DNA of 13,323 nt from Collinsella sp. (GTDB lineage Bacteria > Actinomycetota > Coriobacteriia > Coriobacteriales > Coriobacteriaceae): the NCBI GenBank assembly GCA_019425045.1, contig JAHYYI010000039.1, positions 1 through 13,323 of the forward strand. The letters are read 5' to 3'. The number at the start of each line of letters is the position of its first letter. Positions within the stretch are counted from its first letter, which is position 1. This document shows, piece by piece, positions 6,377-13,081 of the stretch. The translations under genes and the position numbers were made by a program. The notes below the pieces were generated by a model, which saw nothing but the letters and a program-made list of their open reading frames with translations, was not told where the DNA came from and did not search any database.

Positions 6377-7872
6377 GAGCTTCTCCTTTGGACCGTGGCG
6401 CTGGAGGCGAGCGGAATGGATACCGTAAGCGTAAAGGGTGGGGCGGCATGGACCTCAAGGCTGCCGCCCAGATTCTGTGCGACATGCCTCATACCAGGGA
6501 TACCCGTTCCCTCGCGATACGATACGGGGGCCGGGGAGCCGTCGTTAGAAATCGTCATGCGCGCGACGGCTCCAGCATCCGCCCCCTCCTGCCACAGACG
6601 CACGTGGACCCGATGCGCCTGCGCATGCTTGGTGGCATTGGTCGAGGCCTCACGGATAATCTGCAAAAATGCGGCGGCGACACGCGCGTCCTCAGGCAGC
6701 GCGCCCTCAACATCGATCTGCACACTCACCAGGCCAAAAGCATGGACGATATCACCCAGCTGCTCTGCAGGCTCGCTGGCACCGCCACTACGCAAATCGG
6801 CGGCGATTGAGCGCAGCAACGGGTCAATCTGCTCGAGCGACTCATCGTCCAGACGTCCCTCCTCCAAATAGCGATGAAGAATGGACAGGCGCTGCCCGAT
6901 CACATCGTGGACGCGGGCACGCATACGTAGGTAGGCCGCATTGTCGGCAACCTTTTTAACTTCTTCGATCTGGGCCTGGAGCTCTTGGCCCGCAAGCTCA
7001 AGCAGGTGGTTGGCTTGCGCCAGGCGGTCGTAGGCATGTGCGTATTCCGTCACGTCCAGGCCTATAATGCGCTCAAAGAGGCGGCCCGAAACCATAACCT
7101 CGTCGTGCACAAATAGGCGAATCTCGGCGGGAGAAATCTCGATCACGGCGCGAGCATCACCAAAACGATCCAAGTTAATCCGCACACGGTTCCTACTGCT
7201 TTCGGGCATTTGCATGCTAAGTTTGCGCAGGTCGTTCCATGTGCCGCTCATGTCACCTAGATCGGTGGGCATATGGAGTTCCACCAGGTTTTTGCGCATG
7301 CAGCGGTTCATGAGCAGCGGACGGCCCCTCGGGTCCAGATACAGGATGCCCACGGGAATCACGTTGATGGTCTCGATCGTCGAGAACGCGGTGATATCCT
7401 CCTGGCGGTTACGGACGTCCATCAAGAGCGCCGCGATGGAGCGGAACAGGAAGAACGCTCCCTCTGCGATAAGGACAACGGTCCACGCCGAGCCCATGGC
7501 AAAAACCACCGGCGGTGTAACGGCGACAACAAGCAGCAGCTCGACCAGCATGACGGGGCGACGATAGCGCACCATAAGCACCACGCCATAGGCAAAAATC
7601 GCGGCATTGAGCCACAGCACTCCGCCCATTGCCCTGGCGCAAACGTCAAGCGGCGCCACCAGATACGAGCCAGACGACGCGAATAAGATGAGCGCCGAAA
7701 TCATCAGGTGAAGCACAAGGCTCGCCTCGTAGGCGCAAATCACCTTACGGTTATAGGACGAGCGGCGCGATGCGATGAGCGGGACGTGGATCGTCTGAAG
7801 GCACGCAGCCAGGGCAAAGACAACATCGAGCGCAACGATTTGGGGAAGGATGAGCGAAATCTGCATCGTCAC
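6373..7872 (-). CDS. Membrane sensor histidine kinase of the DesK/NarX (HPK7) type
   Basis: 499 residues. Residues about 5-155 contain five or six hydrophobic segments (for example VALDVVFALAACLQTIHVPLI, LVLHLMISALILFA and MLVELLLVVAVTPPVVFA). Residues about 160-275 form a PAS-like region (VIPVGILYLDPRGRPLLMN), followed by a coiled-coil lead-in. The H-box is RMRARVHDVIGQRLSILHRYL with H322. The N-box is IIREASTNATKHAQA with N412, and the G-box is EGTGIPGM (454-461), so the kinase looks catalytically intact. The start is GTG at 7872, overlapping the TGA of the upstream sensor gene as GTGA, with GAGGG at proper spacing. An ATG two codons later (7866) is an alternative. It overlaps the response regulator by 4 bases. 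The signal is not evident from sequence. Confidence 0.92.
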   Translation of the reverse strand: MTMQISLILPQIVALDVVFALAACLQTIHVPLIASRRSSYNRKVICAYEASLVLHLMISALILFASSGSYLVAPLDVCARAMGGVLWLNAAIFAYGVVLMVRYRRPVMLVELLLVVAVTPPVVFAMGSAWTVVLIAEGAFFLFRSIAALLMDVRNRQEDITAFSTIETINVIPVGILYLDPRGRPLLMNRCMRKNLVELHMPTDLGDMSGTWNDLRKLSMQMPESSRNRVRINLDRFGDARAVIEISPAEIRLFVHDEVMVSGRLFERIIGLDVTEYAHAYDRLAQANHLLELAGQELQAQIEEVKKVADNAAYLRMRARVHDVIGQRLSILHRYLEEGRLDDESLEQIDPLLRSIAADLRSGGASEPAEQLGDIVHAFGLVSVQIDVEGALPEDARVAAAFLQIIREASTNATKHAQAHRVHVRLWQEGADAGAVARMTISNDGSPAPVSYREGTGIPGMRHVAQNLGGSLEVHAAPPFTLTVSIPLASSATVQRRSS

Positions 7873-9752
7873 TCACCCGCCCTCGGCATCAAGACGATCA
7901 TGCGCAGCTGGCCGGGCTCGCCCTCAAGGCGGTATGCCACGTTGCGCCCTTGCAGAGCGCTTTCGAGCTCTTGCGCAGCGGGCGTCTGCGAAAGATCTGC
8001 ATCATCGTTGGAAAAAAGCGTGGCGCGCAGCTCGACACTGCATCGGTCATGGTCGCCCAAGTGATACATAAGCGCCGGATGGTCGGTGGTGTAGGCAAAA
8101 AACGCAAAGTCATACACGCAGTCGTACAGGGCGCTTACCGTACTGGCGTGCATCGGGCGCCGTATGGCGATAATCGAGGCGCAATCGATATCGATGGTGC
8201 GCAGGTCGCTTGCGAGCTCGTTGGCAATGAGCTGAATGCGGTCGCGATCAAAACCGCTCTCCCCGTGCTGTGCCAACGTGAGCGACCCCTTGCGCTTGCA
8301 ATAGGCAACGAGCATCTTGGCGCGCTGCAGCATGCGGTAACGTTCGTGCGAAGATGCCTCATCGGTCAACGGCGGCAGCGAGCTCAGTAGGTCGTACATC
8401 CCTTCGAGCGCGCGGGCAAGCGCCTGGTCCACGTCTTGGACCAGCAAGGTCTCGGCCTCTTGATCTGCCAGGTGCGTCTTAAGGTCGTAGTCGGCGGCGA
8501 GTAGCTCGTTTTGACGCTGCAGCTCCATGCGACGATGTGCCAGTTCACGGTTAAGCTCGTTGAGCTCCGACACGTCTTGGGCAAGCAGGGCCGATCCGCC
8601 CAGCAGTGGAAAGGCACGGTACATCACATCGGGATCGGACGCCACGGCAAAGGCATGGGCGCGGCCGTGCTCCTGGGTCCGCAACTCCTCGCACACGCCT
8701 ACCGGCATTGGCTTTGACACCGGCGTGGCATAGACTTCCTGCAGGTCGCGCGTTAGAACTTTGAGGTCAAGCGGTAAGGTGTCGAAGATGCCGGCGATGT
8801 CGTGATACGACGGAATGACACCGCAATCGAGACAGATTTCCATCGCCACCACGCACAGGACGCAATAGACGAGCGAAAAGTTGAGCCTCCATGCCCAGGG
8901 CACGCGCAGAGCATACGAGACGGCAAAGAATGCGCCGCCCAGTAGTACGAGCGCCGCCGTGCCCGAGAAACGCTGGATGCGAAAGGAAGAGGACCGACCA
9001 ACCAGGATAAAAAAGGCCACGAAGTCAAAGGCCGTCCACACGAGGACGGCGAAATAACCCCAGCCGTACGTGTAATCGTTGCTCCAGGTGTCGCTTGTGC
9101 GATCAAAGCGGAAGACCTGCTGATGAAAATCGTTGGTGAGCACAAATCCGATAAGCAGGATGGCCGCAATCCACAGCGCAGCGCAGTAGCGGCGACCCAG
9201 GCGGTGTTGTTCCAGGCCCGCAAGGCGCAGGCCGCAGAGCTGGTAGAGCAGCGGAATGAGCGTCATGGGCACGTAGTACAGATACCACAGCACGGTGGCA
9301 TAGAACGGCGTGAACGACTTGTACTTGAGAATGACTTCGATCATCCACAGGGCGCAGATGGTGGCGACGGCAACAAGGCGGCGACGCAACACATAGTCCA
9401 AACAGCGCAGATAGACCGATACGCCCCAGATCGAAAATACAATTGCGGCGACAAGCAGCGGGAGAGAGCTCGAATGGGCGAGCGCATCCACGACCTCTTC
9501 GGACACCTTGCTATAGGCGGGCACGGCGTTAGAAAGTTTGGGGTCGAAGGCGAACAGCGCCGGCAAGACCGCCAAAAGCATGAGGAACAGCGCGGTGATG
9601 GCGCCGGCGATAGCAAAGACGCGATGACGGTACACCTGATGTGTTATGCCAACAAGGAATCGCGGCATGGCGAAGAGCCTGCCACCCCTGGGATCCGCAA
9701 CTGGCGCGGTCCGGGCGGCCGCGTGGCCGATATGTCGCTCGCGGGTACCCAT
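7869..9752 (-). CDS. Multi-TM sensor with degenerate kinase-like C-terminal half
   Basis: 627 residues from the ATG at 9752; ATG at 9668 (599 residues, with GGCAGG about 9 bases upstream) is a plausible alternative because the first membrane segment begins just after it and the extra 28 residues are Arg/Gly-rich. About eight hydrophobic segments fill the first half (such as VFAIAGAITALFLMLLAVLP, VLWYLYYVPMTLIPLLYQL and LVYCVLCVVAMEI), which resembles the N-terminal 7TM region of some histidine kinases. A soluble region follows, then a long helix or coiled coil (LNELNRELAHRRMELQRQNE). The C-terminal part has YRMLQRAKMLVAYCKRKGSL and STVSALYDCVYDFAFFAY where a kinase would have DHp and N-box sequence, but no H-box histidine in context, no N-box Asn and no GxG motif. 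It is probably a non-catalytic partner of the kinase whose gene overlaps its stop codon. Confidence 0.82.
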   Translation of the reverse strand: MGTRERHIGHAAARTAPVADPRGGRLFAMPRFLVGITHQVYRHRVFAIAGAITALFLMLLAVLPALFAFDPKLSNAVPAYSKVSEEVVDALAHSSSLPLLVAAIVFSIWGVSVYLRCLDYVLRRRLVAVATICALWMIEVILKYKSFTPFYATVLWYLYYVPMTLIPLLYQLCGLRLAGLEQHRLGRRYCAALWIAAILLIGFVLTNDFHQQVFRFDRTSDTWSNDYTYGWGYFAVLVWTAFDFVAFFILVGRSSSFRIQRFSGTAALVLLGGAFFAVSYALRVPWAWRLNFSLVYCVLCVVAMEICLDCGVIPSYHDIAGIFDTLPLDLKVLTRDLQEVYATPVSKPMPVGVCEELRTQEHGRAHAFAVASDPDVMYRAFPLLGGSALLAQDVSELNELNRELAHRRMELQRQNELLAADYDLKTHLADQEAETLLVQDVDQALARALEGMYDLLSSLPPLTDEASSHERYRMLQRAKMLVAYCKRKGSLTLAQHGESGFDRDRIQLIANELASDLRTIDIDCASIIAIRRPMHASTVSALYDCVYDFAFFAYTTDHPALMYHLGDHDRCSVELRATLFSNDDADLSQTPAAQELESALQGRNVAYRLEGEPGQLRMIVLMPRAGE

Positions 9753-9819
9753 AGTCCCTTTAGTGTACCGACAGATGGGCCGAAAAAGCGGGCCGCATGT
9801 CCCAAAATCCGCAGACGGC

Positions 9820-9858
9820 AAGGCGCCCGGTGAGCATTAACTGCTCGCCGGGCGCCTT
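9820..9858 (-). terminator. Strong hairpin downstream of the GH1 gene
   Basis: Arms at 9820-9836 (aaggcgcccggtgagca) and 9842-9858 pair over 17 bp with one G-T wobble around a ttaac loop. The hairpin lies 36 bp beyond the stop codon of the minus-strand GH1 gene and upstream of the sensor operon. The sequence after the stem in the minus direction is only 'tt gcc', so there is no U-tract, and termination by the hairpin alone is an inference. It does separate the GH1 unit from the signalling operon. Confidence 0.55.
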
Positions 9859-9894
9859 GATTAGGAGACTCTGAAGTTGAGTGTCTCAGCTTCC

Positions 9895-11325
9895 TTAGGA
9901 CAGGTCCTCACCATTCGTCTCAATGACGTGCTTGTACCAGTCGAAGCTCTTCTTTTTTGAGCGCTTGAGGGTGCCGTTGCCTGCGTCGTCGCGGTCCACG
10001 TAGATAAAGCCGTAGCGCTTGGACATCTCGCCCGTGCCGGCGCTCACCAGGTCAATCGGGCCCCAGGTGGTGTACCCCAGCAGGTCAACGCCGTCCTCGG
10101 TCACAGCATCACGCATCGCGGCAATATGCTGGCGCAGGTAGTCGATACGGTAGTCGTCGTTGATGGAGCCACCCTCCTCGACAACATCCTTGGCGCCCAG
10201 ACCGTTCTCGACCACAAACAGCGGCTTCTGATAACGGTCGTACAGGTCGTTAAGGGTGATGCGGAAGCCCAGCGGATCGATGGCCCAGCCCCACTGGCTC
10301 TCCTGCAGATAGGGATTCTTGGCGCCGGCGAAGGCGTTGCCCTGGGTGCGCTCGACATCGGGGTTATCGGCACCGGCAGAGCAGCGGGTGCTGTAGTAGC
10401 TAAAGCTGATGAAGTCGACGGTGTTGGCGGCCAGGATCTCGCGGTCCTCGTCCGTCATGCCCACATCGATGCCCAGACGCTCGAGCTTCTTGACGGCATA
10501 GGCCGGGTAGTAGCCGCGGCTCTGGACGTCGACGAAGAAATAGTTGCTCTGGTTGTCAATCTGCGCTTGGCGCACGTCGCCCGGACGGCAGCTGTAGGGG
10601 TAGTAGCTACCTGCGGCGAGCATACAGCCGATCTTGATCTCGGGGTCGATCTCGTGAGCGATCTTGGTTGCCCAAGCGCTGGCGACGAGCTCGTTGTGGG
10701 CGGCCAGGTACTCGACGGCCTCCTTGTTCTCGCCCTCCTCAAAGACCAGACCGGCACCCATAAACGGCAGGTGCAGGATCATATTGATCTCGTTAAAGGT
10801 GAGCCAGTACTTCACCAGACCCTTGTAGCGGGTAAAGATCGTGGTCGCGAGGTTCTTGTAGAAGTCGATGAGCTTGCGGTTGCGCCAGCCGCCGTACTCC
10901 TTGATGAGGTGAATCGGGCAGTCGAAGTGCGCGATGGTCACGAGCGGCTCGATGCCGTGCGCCTGGCACTCGCGGAACACGTCCTCGTAGAAGGCCAAGC
11001 CGGCCTCGTTGGGCTCGGTCTCGTCACCGTTGGGGAAGATGCGGGTCCACGCCAGGCTCATGCGGAAGGTCTTAAAGCCCATCTCGGCAAAGAGAGCAAT
11101 GTCCTCCTTGTAGTGGTGATAGAAATCGATGCCGGTCTGCGCGGGATAGTAATAGCCGTCCTCGAAGTCGAGCATCTTGCGCTGGCCGGAGACCACCGCA
11201 TAGCGCTCGGGGCCGTGCGGAGCCACGTCCACGTTGGCAAGGCCGCGGCCGTCCACGTTGTAGGCGCCCTCGCACTGGTTGGCAGCCGTCGCGCCGCCCC
11301 ACAGGAAGTCATTACGGAAAGCCAT
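9895..11325 (-). CDS. 6-phospho-beta-glucosidase, glycoside hydrolase family 1
   Basis: 476 residues, a full-length GH1 enzyme. It starts FRNDFLWGGATAANQCEGAYN, the family's N-terminal signature. The acid/base is E179 in TFNEIN and the nucleophile is E373 in VVENGLG. The segment S428...EMSKRYGFIYVD, with K436 and Y438, matches the Ser/Lys/Tyr set that binds the 6-phosphate in phospho-beta-glucosidases, so the likely reaction is hydrolysis of cellobiose-, arbutin- or salicin-type 6-phosphates taken up by a PTS. The site is cytoplasmic. AAAGGA precedes the ATG. No PTS permease, antiterminator or RNA antiterminator target is adjacent, so it would rely on transporters encoded elsewhere. BglA or a paralogue is possible; several paralogues per genome are common, so no symbol is given. 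Confidence 0.93.
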   Translation of the reverse strand: MAFRNDFLWGGATAANQCEGAYNVDGRGLANVDVAPHGPERYAVVSGQRKMLDFEDGYYYPAQTGIDFYHHYKEDIALFAEMGFKTFRMSLAWTRIFPNGDETEPNEAGLAFYEDVFRECQAHGIEPLVTIAHFDCPIHLIKEYGGWRNRKLIDFYKNLATTIFTRYKGLVKYWLTFNEINMILHLPFMGAGLVFEEGENKEAVEYLAAHNELVASAWATKIAHEIDPEIKIGCMLAAGSYYPYSCRPGDVRQAQIDNQSNYFFVDVQSRGYYPAYAVKKLERLGIDVGMTDEDREILAANTVDFISFSYYSTRCSAGADNPDVERTQGNAFAGAKNPYLQESQWGWAIDPLGFRITLNDLYDRYQKPLFVVENGLGAKDVVEEGGSINDDYRIDYLRQHIAAMRDAVTEDGVDLLGYTTWGPIDLVSAGTGEMSKRYGFIYVDRDDAGNGTLKRSKKKSFDWYKHVIETNGEDLS

Positions 11326-11470
11326 GCATCAATCCTTTCGCACGCTGTTGTCATAGGCTCAGTATCCCTGCAAACAACGCGCCGCTCAACGGCAACGGCG
11401 CAGGCCGATACTTCTTTTCGCGTGCAGGCGCCCGGCAACCGCCCCGTCTGACACTTTTTGATACCCGCCT

Positions 11471-11517
11471 GCCCAATCCACCACAAAGGGGACAGGCACC
11501 TTTGTGGCGGCTTGGGC
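11471..11517. repeat. Hairpin with ggggacaggcacc core
   Basis: ccacaaagg (11481-11489) pairs perfectly with its complement at 11499-11507 around a 9-nt loop. After a 4-nt internal bubble, gcccaa (11471-11476) pairs with ttgggc (11512-11517). The ggggacaggcacc core resembles a short motif that I recall as recurring in intergenic hairpins of several bacterial genomes. That recollection is not a database result. It is likely a REP-like element. Confidence 0.65.
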
Positions 11518-11525
11518 CCGGTTTG

Positions 11526-11580
11526 TCTCGATCTGTAACATCTAGACCGCCAAAATCGGGCCTGGTGTTACAGATCGAGA
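11526..11580. repeat. 55-bp inverted-repeat element, copy A
   Basis: tctcgatctgtaaca (11526-11540) is an exact reverse complement of 11566-11580 (15 bp), with a 25-nt loop. It shares length, arm core (atctgtaaca/tgttacagat) and arm spacing with copy B, which starts 79 bp further on. Confidence 0.75.
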
Positions 11581-11604
11581 TCTTTCGGGCACCCTCTGCG
11601 GTTA

Positions 11605-11659
11605 TCTCAATCTGTAACAGGTAGAGACGATTTAGCCCGCCAGGTGTTACAGATTAAAA
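11605..11659. repeat. 55-bp inverted-repeat element, copy B
   Basis: aatctgtaaca (11609-11619) is an exact reverse complement of 11645-11655 (11 bp). Aligned end to end with copy A without gaps, 37 of 55 positions agree by my count, and most of these lie in the arms while the loop has diverged. It ends 9 bp before the stop codon of the DUF4867 gene. It has no T-tract suited to termination of that gene. Confidence 0.7.
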
Positions 11660-11668
11660 CAAAAGCCC

Positions 11669-12313
11669 CTAGTCCACGGTGATGTCGAGGTTCTTGCCGA
11701 CGAGGCCCACGTAGCCGCCTTCGGCTGCCTTGGGGCTGTCGGCGTGGCAGAGGACCCACTTGTCGGCCTTCCAGTAGCAGTAGCTGTCACCGGCGGCAGG
11801 CATGTCGGCTGCGGCCTCGGGGCGCGGGCCATTGGTGCCCGCCGGCAGCGCCACCATCACCTGGAAGCCGCCGTCGTCGACCATGCAGGGCGTGTAGTGG
11901 AGCGTGGTGTTGAAGACTTCGACGACCGTACCCGCCGGCACGCGGAACGCCTTGACGCACGCGGTGTCGAGCTTGCCGTCCTCGATCTCCCAGCGATGCG
12001 CCACGAGCAGGATAAAGTCGCGAGCGCCCAGGTTAAACTCGCTGGCGCGGTGATACTCCAGGCAGTTGAGCTGCGTGTTGTGGCCGTTGCACCAGCCGAG
12101 CTGGAAGGGGCGGCCGCCAAACATGAGAAAGCCCAGTTTATCGGCACCCTTGACGCTCTCGAGCTCCGGCGCGCTTGCTACGTACTTGCTGCCTTCGGGG
12201 ATGGGCGTGGCAGAGAGCGCCTCGAGCACGAGCGACGTGAGCTCGGACGGAACGTCATCCCAAACGTTGCCATAGGATTTGAACTCGGGATCGTTGACAG
12301 AATAGATGTGCAT
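11669..12313 (-). CDS. DUF4867 family protein (cupin-like)
   Basis: 214 residues, soluble, with no signal peptide. The sequence matches my recollection of the DUF4867 family: MHIYSVNDPEFKSYG start, GHNTQLNCLEYHRASEFNLG centre with H78, E86 and H88, then VPAGTVVEVFNTTLHYTPC with H139. The spaced His/Glu set in beta-rich sequence suggests a cupin-type metal site similar to ureidoglycolate lyase, but this is inference and no reaction is established. Family members often sit beside sugar-isomerase or kinase genes. Here an FGGY kinase lies two genes upstream, with luxS between. AGGAG is six bases ahead of the ATG. A -10-like box flanked by an inverted repeat lies just upstream. Confidence 0.8.
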   Translation of the reverse strand: MHIYSVNDPEFKSYGNVWDDVPSELTSLVLEALSATPIPEGSKYVASAPELESVKGADKLGFLMFGGRPFQLGWCNGHNTQLNCLEYHRASEFNLGARDFILLVAHRWEIEDGKLDTACVKAFRVPAGTVVEVFNTTLHYTPCMVDDGGFQVMVALPAGTNGPRPEAAADMPAAGDSYCYWKADKWVLCHADSPKAAEGGYVGLVGKNLDITVD

Positions 12314-12322
12314 GTTCGCTCC

Positions 12323-12348
12323 TGTTCGTAAATGTGACTATACGAACA
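12323..12348 (-). promoter_or_regulatory. Candidate promoter and operator of the DUF4867 gene
   Basis: tgttcgta (12323-12330) and tacgaaca (12341-12348) form a perfect 8-bp inverted repeat with a 10-nt spacer. On the minus strand the sequence TATAGT (12337-12342) lies inside it, 24 bases from the ATG. I see no good -35. A repressor dimer bound to both arms would cover the -10 and the likely start of transcription. The regulator is unknown. Confidence 0.45.
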
Positions 12349-12397
12349 TTCTAGAACAAACATGAGCGATTTTGAACGCTCGTCCCGACCACTCAAC

Positions 12398-12428
12398 AAA
12401 AAGGCGCCCCCGCATAAGCGAAGGCGCC
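12398..12428 (-). terminator. Intrinsic terminator of luxS
   Basis: On the minus strand an 11-bp stem (12403-12413 with 12418-12428, two G-U pairs, 4-nt loop) is followed by five T's (12398-12402 read as A's on the plus strand). It lies 30 bp after the luxS stop and isolates luxS from the DUF4867 gene. Confidence 0.75.
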
Positions 12429-12457
12429 CAATGCGCGCGCTTTGGGCGATAAAGCCC

Positions 12458-12946
12458 TTACGCCTGCTGGTAGTGCAGGTGCTTCTCGTCGATATTGGCC
12501 AGGTCGCGGTCGAGATAACGGCGCGCGAGCCAGTTTGCCATGGGGAGGTTCTGGTCCAGATAGTTACCGCACTCCTCGGGAGCGGCGCCGGGGATATCGC
12601 CCTCAAAACCAGCAACAAACTCGAACAGCTCGCGCACGAGCGGCAAGATCTCCTCGCTCGTCAGCTCACCAAAGACAACCAGGTAAAAGCCCGTGCGGCA
12701 GCCCATGGGGCCAAAGTAGACAATGCGGCTCGACCACTCGGCATGATTGCGGAGGAACGTGGCACCCAGATGCTCGATGGTGTGGCACTCCGCCGTGTTC
12801 ATAACTGGCTCCTTGTTGGGCGTGGTCAGGCGCAGGTCAAAGGTGGTGACGGCGGCGCCGGTCGCCGGATCGTGGTCGATGCGGCTCACATACACGCCGG
12901 GCTCGAGCAGCAGATGGTCAACGGAAAAACTCGCGATGCGCTCCAT
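12458..12946 (-). CDS. luxS: S-ribosylhomocysteine lyase LuxS
   Basis: 162 residues, the usual size for LuxS. The metal ligands are H55 and H59 in the HTIEHL motif and C126 in PEECGNY. C83 in GPMGCRTGFY is the catalytic cysteine, so the enzyme looks active. It converts S-ribosylhomocysteine to homocysteine and DPD, the precursor of the AI-2 signal, in the activated methyl cycle in the cytoplasm. AGAGGA is seven bases upstream of the ATG. It has its own terminator and a hairpin-containing leader, so it is probably a single-gene unit. No pfs/mtn or methionine gene is adjacent. Confidence 0.97.
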   Translation of the reverse strand: MERIASFSVDHLLLEPGVYVSRIDHDPATGAAVTTFDLRLTTPNKEPVMNTAECHTIEHLGATFLRNHAEWSSRIVYFGPMGCRTGFYLVVFGELTSEEILPLVRELFEFVAGFEGDIPGAAPEECGNYLDQNLPMANWLARRYLDRDLANIDEKHLHYQQA

Positions 12947-12968
12947 GGCAGATCCTCTCGGTAGTCAA

Positions 12969-13041
12969 TTTAGGACGGGGCTCTTTTAGCTGGTTCGAAT
13001 GATCGCACCAATCATACCAGTCAAAAAAGCCCCGTCCCAAA
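12969..13041. repeat. 73-nt hairpin element between the FGGY kinase gene and luxS
   Basis: Outer arms 12969-12982 and 13028-13041 pair with one mismatch (ggacggggct core exact). Four T-A pairs follow (12984-12987 with 13023-13026), then ctggt/accag (12990-12994 with 13016-13020). After a tcga bulge, atgat/atcat (12999-13003 with 13011-13015) closes a 7-nt loop. Nearly the whole element is paired. There is no terminal T-tract outside the stem on either strand. It resembles a REP or miniature inverted-repeat element. Copy number is unknown. Confidence 0.7.
13011..13040 (-). promoter_or_regulatory. Possible luxS promoter inside the hairpin
   Basis: On the minus strand TTGGGA (13035-13040) and TATGAT (13011-13016) are 18 bp apart, and TGG directly before TATGAT gives an extended -10. 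If used, the RNA would begin near the apex of the hairpin and the leader would be about 55-60 nt. TTGACT in the same stretch is an alternative -35, but with poor spacing to any -10. Confidence 0.35.
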
Positions 13042-13081
13042 TGAGCTGCCCGGGAATAGCCTGCGGGCGCCGCGCAGCCGC

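Larger units (their letters stand above)
11326..11668. other. Gene-free region with three hairpin elements
   Basis: This 343-bp stretch separates the GH1 gene (start at 11325) from the DUF4867 gene (stop at 11669), both on the minus strand. Positions 11326-11470 form the GH1 leader, in which I see no convincing promoter; TTGTTT with TATGAC 16 bp apart, just upstream of the ribosome-binding site, is a weak possibility. Positions 11471-11659 carry three inverted-repeat elements, listed separately. No open frame in the region has coding character. Confidence 0.75.

Noticed and set aside
10126..11451. A 441-codon open frame on the plus strand opposite the GH1 gene
   Set aside because: It is a shadow of the GH1 gene with no recognisable domain and no ribosome-binding site of note; all GH1 catalytic motifs are on the other strand.
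11526..11659. Possible CRISPR array
   Set aside because: Only two copies, each palindromic internally with diverged loops, a single 24-bp gap and no cas genes. It does not have the repeat-spacer pattern.
12341..12358. LexA/SOS-box-like cgaac...gaac sequence upstream of the DUF4867 gene
   Set aside because: The two halves are in direct, not inverted, orientation, so the cgaac-N4-gttcg pattern is not met.
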